A stretch of 25,850 nucleotides of DNA from DASSBR01 sp035708085 (GTDB lineage Bacteria; Pseudomonadota; Gammaproteobacteria; Natronospirales; DASSBR01), in NCBI GenBank assembly GCA_035708085.1, contig DASSTE010000010.1:1-25850 (forward strand), written 5' to 3'. Positions within the stretch are counted from its first letter, which is position 1, and every line of letters begins with the position of its first letter. Below, in pieces: positions 16,294 through 23,658 of this stretch. The notes beneath the pieces were generated by a model. That model had not been told where the DNA came from, ran no database searches, and saw only the letters and a list, made by a program, of their open reading frames with translations. The position numbers and the translations under genes were made by a program.

Positions 16294-17682
16294 TTAGCCC
16301 TTGATCCCGCCCCGCGTCAGGTCCAGCGGATCGAGCAAGCGGCTCAATTCATCCTCGCCGAGATCGGTCATTTCGGCCGCCACCTCGCGTACCGGCCGCC
16401 CTTCCTTCGCCGCGCGCTTGGCGATCTTCGCGCCCAGTTCATAGCCGATCACGGGATTCAGTGCCGTGACCAGGATCGGGTTTTTCTCCAGCGCCGCGTT
16501 GATCCGCTCGCGGTTGACGGTAAAGCCCTCGATCGCCTTGTCGGCCAGCATGCGCGAGCCGTTGGCGAGAATGTGAATGCTCTGCAGCAGGTTGTGCGCG
16601 ACCACCGGCAGCATGACGTTGAGCTGGAAGTTGCCGGCCTGCCCGGAAATGGTGATGGTCGTGTCGTTGCCGATGACCTGCGCGGCAAGCATCGCGACCG
16701 ATTCGCCGATCACCGGGTTGACCTTGCCCGGCATGATGCTACTGCCCGGTTGCAGTTCCGGCAGCGCGATTTCAGCGATGCCGGCGAGCGGCCCGGAGTT
16801 CATCCAGCGCAAGTCGTTGGCGATTTTCATCAGGCTGACGGCAAGCACCTTCAGCTGGCCCGACACCTCCACCGCCGCGTCCTGTGAACTGAGCGACTCG
16901 AAATAATTGTCGCTGGTCTTGAAATCGATACCGGTACGCTCGGCAAGCTTCGCCGCGAACCGCGGCCCGAAGTCGGGATGCGCATTAATGCCGGTGCCGA
17001 CGGCGGTGCCGCCCAGCGGCAACGCGTGCAGACGCGGCGCACAGGCGTCGAGCCGTGCAATGCCGTTGCGAATCTGTTTCGTCCAGCCGCTGATTTCCTG
17101 GCCGAACGTCACCGGCATCGCGTCCATCAAGTGCGTGCGACCGGTCTTGACGACATCCTTCAGTTCTTCCGAGCGCGACTCCATCGTCTGCGCGAGATGT
17201 GCCAGCGCCGGCTTCAGCGCCTCGTGAATCTCCAGCGATGCGCTCAAATGAATCGATGTCGGAATCACGTCATTGCTGCTTTGCGACATGTTGACGTGAT
17301 CGTTCGGATGTACCTGCACATTGCCGTCGCGGTTCGCGAGGTGCGCGATTACCTCGTTGGCATTCATGTTGGTGCTGGTGCCGGAGCCGGTCTGGAAGAT
17401 GTCGATCGGGAAGTGATGGTCGTATTCGCCGGCGGCGACCGCTTCGGCGGCTTTCCGGATCGCCTTCGCGCGCGGCTCGTCGAGCAGGCCCAGTTCCAGA
17501 TTGACGGTCGCCGCGGTGGATTTGATCAAGCCCAGCGCGCGAATCTGGGCGCGCGGCGCGCGCAGGTCGCTGACCGGAAAATTCTCGACCGCACGCTGCG
17601 TCTGCGCACCCCACAGTGCATCGGCCGGGACTTTCAGTTCGCCCATACTGTCGTGTTCCGTGCGGTATTCTTGGTCTGCCAT
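16294..17682 (-). CDS. fumC: Fumarate hydratase, class II
   Basis: 462 residues, the normal FumC length. It interconverts fumarate and malate in the TCA cycle and needs no iron-sulfur cluster. Motifs: ALWGAQTQRAVENF near the N-terminus, QTGSGTSTNMNANEVIA (substrate loop), HPNDHVNMSQSSND, GRTHLMDAMPVTFGQE, and the superfamily signature GSSIMPGKVNPVIGE with the catalytic loop Ser. ATG 17682 is chosen over the in-frame ATG at 17694 because GGAG sits six bases before it and homology starts at MADQEYR. The potassium channel gene lies upstream on the same strand but is separated by a hairpin (17731-17769), so independent expression is likely. Confidence 0.96.
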   Translation of the reverse strand: MADQEYRTEHDSMGELKVPADALWGAQTQRAVENFPVSDLRAPRAQIRALGLIKSTAATVNLELGLLDEPRAKAIRKAAEAVAAGEYDHHFPIDIFQTGSGTSTNMNANEVIAHLANRDGNVQVHPNDHVNMSQSSNDVIPTSIHLSASLEIHEALKPALAHLAQTMESRSEELKDVVKTGRTHLMDAMPVTFGQEISGWTKQIRNGIARLDACAPRLHALPLGGTAVGTGINAHPDFGPRFAAKLAERTGIDFKTSDNYFESLSSQDAAVEVSGQLKVLAVSLMKIANDLRWMNSGPLAGIAEIALPELQPGSSIMPGKVNPVIGESVAMLAAQVIGNDTTITISGQAGNFQLNVMLPVVAHNLLQSIHILANGSRMLADKAIEGFTVNRERINAALEKNPILVTALNPVIGYELGAKIAKRAAKEGRPVREVAAEMTDLGEDELSRLLDPLDLTRGGIKG

Positions 17683-17730
17683 TAATCGCTCCATATTGAT
17701 GCAAAAACAGTACGGCGGCTAGCTGTTGCT

Positions 17731-17769
17731 CCTTCTCCCTCAGGGATACTCTCACCCTGAGGGAGAGGG
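17731..17769. repeat. Hairpin of the CCTTCTCCCT family, possible terminator of the channel gene
   Basis: 15-bp arms (17731-17745 and 17755-17769; one mismatch) around the 9-base loop ATACTCTCA. Unlike the odd-symmetric copies elsewhere, this copy is opened by a central insertion and forms a true stem-loop. It starts 8 bp beyond the channel gene stop, in the right place to end minus-strand transcription before fumC, but without a clear U tract. Confidence 0.7.
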
Positions 17770-17776
17770 TTCTTCG

Positions 17777-18925
17777 TCATGCTTCGCCGCGCGTTAAAAG
17801 ATCGTTGAATTCGTCCGGCAGGTTCTGCCCCTCGATGAGGTTCGCAAGCAGCCGGCTGCCCACTTCGGTGGGCGCGAACACCATGTCGGCGCGCGCCAGC
17901 TTCAGCCGCCGGATCGCCCGCCGTGAACTGGCAACCACCAGCACTTTCAATTCCGGCTTGATGTCCTTGGCCGCCAGCGAAATGAACGCGTTTTCGCCAT
18001 CGTCCTCTTCCGCCGCAATCAACATGCGCGCCTTGCCGATACCGGCATTGTTCAGGCATTTATCATCGCTCGCATCGCCGTACACCACCGGCTGATCCGG
18101 CAGCGGGGGCGTTTCGCCCTCCGCCACCAGTTGCACAAATTCGATGCCGCGACCGACCAGTTCATGTGCGGTATTGCTGGCGATAACGCCGTCGCCCACC
18201 AATATGACGTGGTCCTTGTGCATGCGCCGCTCTCCTCCAGGCGTGAATATCCGGCTCAGGCGATTGGTGAGCGCCGGGCCCGCCACCGACACCACTGCGG
18301 TGGCGAACACGCTCAGGCCGATCAGCCACACCGTGATCATAAAACCCTGTGCCAGTGGCGTAACCGGGTGGTAATCGCCGTAACCGGTGGTCGACAGCGT
18401 CTCGACCAGGAAATACAGCGCCGTCAGCAGGCTCCTGATCGGCGGGTCAAATTGGTTGCCGAGCAGGTAAATGCCGAACGTGCCGTAGGCCGCCACTGCG
18501 ACCACGCTCACCACCGACACGAGGCTGTTGCCGAGCAGCGTGCGCCGCCAGAAATGGCGCTGCAACGCGATCAACAGCGCCAGCACCACGACCGGGACGA
18601 TCAGCGCGCCGCCGAAACGATTTTGCGCGACGTTGACGCCGATCGTGATCAGCAGCAGCAGGATCGAAAAACTCCATGCAACCCGCACACGCCATAACAG
18701 CCCGATGCCGCTGAAAACCAGCCCCGCGCCGAGAATGATCTGGGCCGCGCTGCCGAGCGCGCCGAACGACACCTGCTGGCCCAGCCTCTCGATGCCGCCG
18801 AAGCTGCCCGCCTGGAAGCCGATCAGCACGTTGATCAGGCCGGCCGCGATCAGCACCAGCGCCAGCGGCAGTTGCGGCCAGATGGACCGCCAGACACGCA
18901 CGAGCGCGCGGTCGGCGCGCGGCAT
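17777..18925 (-). CDS. Potassium channel protein with TrkA-N (RCK) domain
   Basis: 382 residues from the chosen ATG. Hydrophobic helices cover roughly residues 14-190 (LPLALVLIAAGLINVLIGF, AQIILGAGLVFSGIGLLW, VAWSFSILLLLITIGV, ALIVPVVVLALLIAL, LVSVVSVVAVAAYGTFGIYLL), then the pore with selectivity filter STTGYGDYHPV and a last helix (GFMITVWLIGLSVFATAVVSV). The cytoplasmic RCK domain follows (HVILVGDGVIASNTAHELV, VVYGDASDDKCLNNAGI, ADMVFAPTEVGSRLLANLI). The third glycine of the nucleotide motif GxGxxG is Ala (GDGVIA), so nucleotide gating may differ. ATG 18925 is preferred over GTG 18994 because a TATAAT box lies between them. K+ conduction is a family inference. Confidence 0.92.
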   Translation of the reverse strand: MPRADRALVRVWRSIWPQLPLALVLIAAGLINVLIGFQAGSFGGIERLGQQVSFGALGSAAQIILGAGLVFSGIGLLWRVRVAWSFSILLLLITIGVNVAQNRFGGALIVPVVVLALLIALQRHFWRRTLLGNSLVSVVSVVAVAAYGTFGIYLLGNQFDPPIRSLLTALYFLVETLSTTGYGDYHPVTPLAQGFMITVWLIGLSVFATAVVSVAGPALTNRLSRIFTPGGERRMHKDHVILVGDGVIASNTAHELVGRGIEFVQLVAEGETPPLPDQPVVYGDASDDKCLNNAGIGKARMLIAAEEDDGENAFISLAAKDIKPELKVLVVASSRRAIRRLKLARADMVFAPTEVGSRLLANLIEGQNLPDEFNDLLTRGEA

Positions 18926-18958
18926 TAACGGAATGTCGACACAGGCGGCATGAACGGA

Positions 18959-18964
18959 ATTATA
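18959..18964 (-). promoter_or_regulatory. -10 box (TATAAT) of the channel gene
   Basis: Perfect TATAAT read on the minus strand, preceded by CTG, 33 bp before ATG 18925. No good -35 is seen 16-18 bp upstream, where the sequence runs towards the left arm of the inverted repeat at 18996. It supports the shorter channel start. Confidence 0.45.
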
Positions 18965-18995
18965 CAGATTGCGGTAAACTACGCGGCTTTCCACT

Positions 18996-19277
18996 GTGGT
19001 CTTTCAAGGTGATATTGCCCTGTTCAGCGAGACTGCCCGCGTTGGTGGCAAGGCGCAGTGCGCAGGCAAGGGTGGTTTCCTTGTCAAGCGGCGCAACGCA
19101 GTCCACGGGCGCGGGCAGCCTCGCCCAACAATGCCATGGATATATAATGGGAACGTCTATGCGCTCCAATCACCGCGTTGCCCTCCCTTGCCATAGGGCG
19201 GCTATGCCGCGGTCGCGCGCCTTGTGCTTGAAGCGCGTAGGCGTTCTGAACAGGGCAATATCACCTTGAAAGACCAC
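18996..19277. repeat. 282-bp element bounded by perfect 32-bp inverted repeats
   Basis: The left arm (18996-19027, begins GTGGTCTTTCAAGG, ends GCCCTGTTCAG) is the exact reverse complement of the right arm (19246-19277, begins CTGAACAGGGC, ends GAAAGACCAC). They enclose 218 bp with no convincing gene. Near the exact centre lies ATATATAATGG, with TATAAT at 19143-19148; read on the minus strand, TTGGAG, 17 bp and TATATA also form a loose promoter. Smaller stems lie inside (CTGCCCGCG at 19033-19041 with CGCGGGCAG at 19110-19118). No clear target-site duplication flanks it. The right arm ends 9 bp before the purB start. Possibilities are a small non-autonomous mobile element, an invertible segment or a long hairpin. 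Confidence 0.85.
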
Positions 19278-19286
19278 TAACTTCCG

Positions 19287-20675
19287 ATGGTTATGGACGC
19301 ACTCGAAGCCCTGTCGCCGCTGGACGGCCGCTATGCCGACAAAGTCGCCCCGCTGCGCTCGCTGTGCAGCGAGTACGGCCTGATCCGCCGGCGCGTGCTG
19401 GTCGAAATTCGCTGGCTGCTGGCGCTGGGCGACACGCCGGAAATCCGCGAAGTGCCGCCCTTCTCCGATCGGGTCCGGGCGCGCCTCGAAGCGGTCATCG
19501 ACACCTTCACCGTCACCCAGGCCCAGGCGGTCAAGGCGATCGAGGCGACGACGAATCATGACGTCAAGGCGGTCGAGTACTACTTGAAGCAGACTCTCAA
19601 GGATGAACCGGAACTTGATGTTTTACTTGAGTTTCTGCACTTCGCCTGTACCTCGGAAGACATCAACAACCTGTCGTACGCGCTGATTCTGAAAGCGGCA
19701 CGCGACGACTGCCTGCTGCCGCTGCTGGACGAAGTACTGGCCGCTCTCGCGGCGCTTGCCGAGCGCCACGCGGACGTGCCGATGCTGTCGCGCACCCACG
19801 GCCAGTCGGCCAGCCCGACAACGCTGGGCAAGGAAATCGCCAATGTCGGCTATCGCCTGGCGCGCCAGCGCGACGAATTTGCCAACGTGGCGCTGCTCGG
19901 CAAGATCAACGGCGCGGTCGGCAACTTCAATGCACACCTGGTCGCGTATCCCGACGTGGATTGGCCGGCGATGGCAGAGCGATTCGTAACCGGCCTCGGG
20001 CTGACCTGGAACCCCTACACCACGCAGATCGAGCCGCACGATTGCGTGGCGGAATACTTTCACGCCCTCGCCCGCATCAACACGATCCTGATCGATCTCA
20101 GCCGCGATATCTGGGGCTACGTCTCGCTCGACTACTTCAAGCAGAAGCCCGTCGCCGGCGAAATCGGCTCGTCGACGATGCCGCACAAGATCAACCCGAT
20201 CGACTTCGAGAATGCGGAAGGCAACCTGGGCGTTGCCAACGCGTTGTTGACGCACATGGCGGGCAAGCTGCCGATCTCGCGCTGGCAGCGCGATCTGACT
20301 GATTCAACGGTGTTGCGCAACATTGGCTCGGCGCTCGGTTACGGCGTAATTGCGTACCGCGCGCTGCTCAAGGGGCTCGGCAAACTGGAAGCGAATGCCG
20401 ACAAGCTCGCGGCCGATCTCGACAATCACTGGGAAGTACTGGCCGAGCCGGTGCAGACGGTGATGCGCCGCTATGGCGTACCGGAGCCGTACGAGAAGCT
20501 CAAGGAACTGACGCGCGGTCGGCAGATAGACCGCGAATCGCTGCATGAATTCGTGCGTGGCTTGGAGATTCCGGATGAGGCAAAGCAAAGGCTGTTGTCT
20601 TTGACGCCTGCATTGTACATCGGCAATGCAGCCGAATTTGCCCGGAACTGGGCGACGCAACAAGGCTCGCGATAG
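19287..20675 (+). CDS. purB: Adenylosuccinate lyase
   Basis: 462 residues, the long E. coli-type PurB. It splits SAICAR to AICAR and adenylosuccinate to AMP, both releasing fumarate, in purine synthesis. Motifs: LSPLDGRYADKV at the N-terminus, FACTSEDINNLSYAL, LSRTHGQSASPTTLGKE (catalytic His), and the flexible signature loop SSTMPHKINPIDFENAEGN. ATG 19287 and ATG 19293 are both possible; neither has a visible Shine-Dalgarno. The upstream region is the inverted-repeat element, whose right arm ends at 19277, so expression may depend on its structure or promoter. The fumarate formed is a substrate of FumC, encoded nearby on the other strand, but a functional link is not implied. Confidence 0.96.
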   Translation: MVMDALEALSPLDGRYADKVAPLRSLCSEYGLIRRRVLVEIRWLLALGDTPEIREVPPFSDRVRARLEAVIDTFTVTQAQAVKAIEATTNHDVKAVEYYLKQTLKDEPELDVLLEFLHFACTSEDINNLSYALILKAARDDCLLPLLDEVLAALAALAERHADVPMLSRTHGQSASPTTLGKEIANVGYRLARQRDEFANVALLGKINGAVGNFNAHLVAYPDVDWPAMAERFVTGLGLTWNPYTTQIEPHDCVAEYFHALARINTILIDLSRDIWGYVSLDYFKQKPVAGEIGSSTMPHKINPIDFENAEGNLGVANALLTHMAGKLPISRWQRDLTDSTVLRNIGSALGYGVIAYRALLKGLGKLEANADKLAADLDNHWEVLAEPVQTVMRRYGVPEPYEKLKELTRGRQIDRESLHEFVRGLEIPDEAKQRLLSLTPALYIGNAAEFARNWATQQGSR

Positions 20676-20689
20676 CGCTCTTTCTCTTG

Positions 20690-20785
20690 TCATTCCGGCG
20701 AAAGCTGGAATCCAGTTTTTGAATGGCTGCGGCCAGCGGCCGCACTGATCCGGATCTGGATACCAGCTCTTCGCTGGCATGACGG
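20690..20785. repeat. Imperfect inverted-repeat element between purB and roxA
   Basis: TGTCATTCCGGCGAAAGC (20690-20707) and its imperfect complement TCTTCGCTGGCATGACGGG (20768-20786) bound about 95 bp, with GGAATCCAG and CTGGATACCAG paired inside and CGGCCAGCGGCCG at the middle. This is the layout of the common CATTCCxGCGAAAGC extragenic repeats of proteobacteria. A degenerate relative lies at 16248-16286. It contains an in-frame ATG (20779) that is not taken as the roxA start. Confidence 0.7.
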
Positions 20786-20805
20786 GACGACTCAAAATTC
20801 CGTCT

Positions 20806-21966
20806 ATGAACCTAGCCAACCTCACCCCACAAAAATTCCTCGACGAACACTGGCAAAAAAAGCTGTTGCTAATCCGCCAGGCGTTCGAAAACTTCACGCC
20901 CCCACTCGACCCGGACGAGCTGGCAGGCCTGGCCTGCGAGGAAGAAGTCGAATCACGCCTGGTAATCCAACACCCCGACGTATCTCCGGAATGGACGGTC
21001 CGCCAAGGCCCATTCACAGCCAAAGACTTCGCCGCGCTACCCCCAACCCACTGGACACTGCTGGTGCAGGACGTCGACAAGCACGTCCCGGAATGCGCGG
21101 ATTTGCTCGACCATTTCCGCTTCCTCCCCGACTGGCGCATCGACGACCTGATGATCAGCTACGCCGCCCCATCCGGTTCAGTCGGTCCCCACATCGATGC
21201 ATACGACGTATTCCTGCTTCAGGGCCTCGGCGAACGTCACTGGCAACTTGATCCACTTCCAGAATCAACCGCAGAAGTTGCTGATATCGATTTGAAATTA
21301 CTGGATAATTTTACCTCGAAAGAGGATTACATTCTGTCACCAGGCGACATGCTCTACCTGCCGCCGGGCGTGGCGCACCACGGCGTCGCGCAAAACGATT
21401 GCATGACGTTGTCGGTCGGTTTTCGCGCGCCCTCCCACGCGGAGATGCTGGCCGACTTCGCCGGCTGGCTCGCTGCAAAGGCGGATCCCGACGCGCGCTA
21501 CGAGGATCCGTGTCTGGCACTTGACGAAGCCGAAGGCGGCCAAATATCCAGCCACGCCCGCGATACGATACGCACCACGCTTCGCAGCTATATGCAGATC
21601 GATGACGCGGAAATGGATCGCTGGTTTGGCTGCTTCATCACCGAGCCGAAACCGTGGCTGGTAACGTCTCCAGCCGAGCAACCAGTCGAGCCGGCTGAAC
21701 TAATCGCAGCTTTACGCGCCGGCCGCACACTTCACCGCTCGTCCTACTCCCGGATTCATTTCATTGCGAAGGCCGGCGGTGCATTGTTGTTCTGCGACGG
21801 TGAAGCTTTCGATCTTGATGAGGCCGTCTCCCCGGTTGCACCTCTGCTGGCGTGGCAACGCCGGTTGACGGCGTCCGAATTGGGGAACGCGCTCGCCAAT
21901 GATGCGTTCGCGTCGCTGCTCACTGATTTTTACAACCGCGGCAAGTATTATTTCGACAATGAATAA
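20806..21966 (+). CDS. roxA: Ribosomal protein uL16 arginine hydroxylase (JmjC/cupin oxygenase, RoxA/YcfD family)
   Basis: 386 residues from ATG 20806. A 2-oxoglutarate/Fe(II) oxygenase that in E. coli hydroxylates an arginine of ribosomal protein L16. Iron ligands fit the family: His129 and Asp131 in GPHIDAYDVFLLQ, and His191 in YLPPGVAHHGV; the N-terminal FLDEHWQKKLLLIRQA is typical. The C-terminal part (about 215-385) matches the dimerisation and winged-helix region. The in-frame ATG at 20779 lies inside the repeat element, and the added nine residues are unlike the family, so 20806 is preferred. The GNAT gene starts within its last codons (8-bp overlap), making a roxA-GNAT-mnmA unit. Confidence 0.93.
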   Translation: MNLANLTPQKFLDEHWQKKLLLIRQAFENFTPPLDPDELAGLACEEEVESRLVIQHPDVSPEWTVRQGPFTAKDFAALPPTHWTLLVQDVDKHVPECADLLDHFRFLPDWRIDDLMISYAAPSGSVGPHIDAYDVFLLQGLGERHWQLDPLPESTAEVADIDLKLLDNFTSKEDYILSPGDMLYLPPGVAHHGVAQNDCMTLSVGFRAPSHAEMLADFAGWLAAKADPDARYEDPCLALDEAEGGQISSHARDTIRTTLRSYMQIDDAEMDRWFGCFITEPKPWLVTSPAEQPVEPAELIAALRAGRTLHRSSYSRIHFIAKAGGALLFCDGEAFDLDEAVSPVAPLLAWQRRLTASELGNALANDAFASLLTDFYNRGKYYFDNE

Positions 21967-22390
21967 TCCGACTTTCACCATCCGCGAAGCCACCTGGGCA
22001 GAAGATTCAGAGGCGCTACGCGCCATCCGCCAGCGGGTCTTCGTCGAGGAGCAAAACGTTCCGCCCGAGCTGGAATGGGACGAGACCGACGCTAAGTGCC
22101 TGCACGCGCTGGCGATCGACGCCGCCGGCAACGCGATCGGCTGCGGCCGGCTGCTGGACGGCGGCAAAATCGGCCGCATGGCCGTCTTGCCCGAGTGGCG
22201 CGACCGCGGTGTCGGCAGCGCCCTGCTGCGTTTCCTGATCGACGTGGCGCACCGCCAGGGCTGCACCGAGTGCCGCCTCGACGCGCAGATCCGCGCAATG
22301 GACTTCTATCATCGCCACGGCTTCGCAGCCGAAGGCGATGAGTTCCTCGACGCGAACATCCCGCATCGGCACATGCGCCTTCAGTTATGA
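21959..22390 (+). CDS. GNAT family N-acetyltransferase
   Basis: 143 residues. Motif A for acetyl-CoA binding is present (IGRMAVLPEWRDRGVGSALLRFLID, with RDRGVG as the pyrophosphate loop), and motif B follows (LDAQIRAMDFYHRHGFAAEGDEFLDANIPHRHM). The N-terminal part (AIRQRVFVEEQNVPPELEWDETD) resembles ElaA/YjgM-like small acetyltransferases. It moves an acetyl group to an unknown acceptor. ATG 21959 is chosen because homology begins at MNNPTFTIREA and it overlaps the roxA stop by 8 bp, a sign of coupling; the frame extends to 21899 but that part lies inside roxA. Its stop overlaps the mnmA ATG (ATGA). Substrate cannot be inferred. Confidence 0.92.
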   Translation: MNNPTFTIREATWAEDSEALRAIRQRVFVEEQNVPPELEWDETDAKCLHALAIDAAGNAIGCGRLLDGGKIGRMAVLPEWRDRGVGSALLRFLIDVAHRQGCTECRLDAQIRAMDFYHRHGFAAEGDEFLDANIPHRHMRLQL

Positions 22391-23514
22391 ATGGCAATGC
22401 CTCAACCCGCGTCATCGTAGGCCTCTCCGGCGGCGTAGATTCCGCCGTAGCCGCCCTACTCCTCGTCGAACAGGGCTATCGTGTCGAAGGCCTGTTCATG
22501 GACAACTGGGATGACGACGACGGCTACTGCACCGCCGCCGAGGACTTCCAGGACGCGCGCCAGGTGGCGGAACAGCTCGGCATCCCGCTGCACAAGGCAG
22601 ATTTCGCGGCAGAATATCGCGAGCGCGTCTTCAGCCATTTCCTGGACGCGTATCGGTCCGGCCTGACGCCCAACCCGGACGTGCTGTGCAACAGCGAAAT
22701 CAAGTTCAAGGCTTTTCTCGATTATGCCGAGCGACTCGGCGCAGACCGCATCGCGACCGGCCATTACGCGCGCGTGCGTCGCACCGATCATGGTGTGGAA
22801 TTACTGCGCGGCCTCGATGCCGGCAAGGACCAAAGCTATTTCCTGCACGCGGTCGACCCGGCCGCGCTGGCCAAGGCCCTGTTTCCGGTCGGGGAACTGC
22901 AGAAAAGTGAAGTGCGCGCCAAAGCGCGCGCGGCGGGCTTCGACAACTTCGACAAAAAGGACAGCACCGGCATCTGCTTCATCGGCGAGCGCCGCTTCCG
23001 CGAGTTCCTGCAGCGATTCCTGCCAACCGAGCCGGGCGACATGGTGACGCCCGAGGGCCACATCATCGGCCGCCACACCGGCCTTGCGTTCTACACGCTG
23101 GGCCAGCGCCAGGGCCTGGGAATCGGCGGTGTTCAGGGCGCGCCGGATGCACCCTGGTACGTGGTGGCGAAGGATCTCGAGCGCAACCGGCTCGTGGTTG
23201 CGCAAGGCCACGATCATCCGCTGCTGTTTTCAGACGGCCTCACGGCGCGCCGGTTGCATTGGCTCGGGAGCAAGCCAGCGGCAAGTTTCACCTGCACGGC
23301 AAAAATCCGCTATCGGCAGCAGGATCAGAATTGCTCGGTAGAGTTGAAACGTGATGCAGCTCGAGTATCGTTCAACCGATCGCAGCGTGCGGTGACGCCG
23401 GGACAGTATTGCGTGTTTTACGACGACGAAATCTGCTTGGGCGGCGGTGTTATCGAAAGCAAAATGCTTCCACACAAGTCTCGCCCGCCGTCCAAAGCCG
23501 CAATCTCGGGCTGA
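22387..23514 (+). CDS. mnmA: tRNA-specific 2-thiouridylase MnmA
   Basis: 375 residues. MnmA adenylates U34 of tRNA Lys, Glu and Gln and inserts sulfur relayed from TusE. Seen: the PP-loop SGGVDS at 14-19, FMDNWDDDDGYCTAAEDFQDAR, Cys101 in NPDVLCNSEIKFK and Cys197 in STGICFIGER (the two catalytic cysteines), and HTGLAFYTLGQRQGLGIGG. The family usually ends shortly after CLGGGVI; here about 17 extra residues (ESKMLPHKSRPPSKAAISG) follow, rich in basic residues and reaching the edge of a toxin-gene remnant, so the C-terminus may have been altered by that insertion or deletion. The ATG overlaps the GNAT stop. Confidence 0.96.
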   Translation: MNGNASTRVIVGLSGGVDSAVAALLLVEQGYRVEGLFMDNWDDDDGYCTAAEDFQDARQVAEQLGIPLHKADFAAEYRERVFSHFLDAYRSGLTPNPDVLCNSEIKFKAFLDYAERLGADRIATGHYARVRRTDHGVELLRGLDAGKDQSYFLHAVDPAALAKALFPVGELQKSEVRAKARAAGFDNFDKKDSTGICFIGERRFREFLQRFLPTEPGDMVTPEGHIIGRHTGLAFYTLGQRQGLGIGGVQGAPDAPWYVVAKDLERNRLVVAQGHDHPLLFSDGLTARRLHWLGSKPAASFTCTAKIRYRQQDQNCSVELKRDAARVSFNRSQRAVTPGQYCVFYDDEICLGGGVIESKMLPHKSRPPSKAAISG

Positions 23515-23515
23515 G

Positions 23516-23658
23516 ATTGGCTGGGGAAATTATGACAATGAGCGCGGCAAGGGAGATCACCGCCATTCCGCGGCACGGAAGGGGCGTACGATTTTGAATC
23601 GGTCGAGCAGTTGACAAAGGATTTTCTGCAGGATGTCGAGGAGGTGCAACATGGCTAG
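23516..23658 (+). pseudogene. Remnant of TumE/DUF6516-like toxin gene, 5' deleted and frameshifted
   Basis: Only the 3' half is recognisable. From 23516 one frame reads EIGWGNYDNERGKGDHRH-like sequence, typical of the conserved core of TumE toxins (YDNExGKGDHRH). After the His codon at 23564 the match continues in another frame, RGTEGAYDFESVEQLTKDFLQDVEEVQHG, ending at TAG 23656-23658; loss of one base near 23567 explains this. The N-terminal half is absent, the sequence abutting the mnmA end. The stop overlaps the downstream antitoxin ATG by eight bases, the normal arrangement for this pair. Assignment is by remembered family pattern and is moderately sure. Confidence 0.65.
23639..23644 (+). 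promoter_or_regulatory. Strong Shine-Dalgarno before the antitoxin-like gene
   Basis: AGGAGG six bases before ATG 23651, embedded in the end of the toxin remnant. It fixes the start and shows that translation signals of the antitoxin survive. Confidence 0.75.

Noticed and set aside
18996..19196. Short plus-strand frame beginning MVFQGDIALF within the inverted-repeat element
   Set aside because: The same peptide start appears from both arms simply because the arms are identical; no family resemblance and no ribosome site.
18996..19277. Complete insertion sequence
   Set aside because: The 218-bp interior is too short for a transposase and no fragment of one was recognised; no clear target-site duplication.
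19170..19559. Minus-strand frame of 129 codons overlapping the purB 5' end
   Set aside because: Mostly antisense to purB and to the right arm; no independent support.
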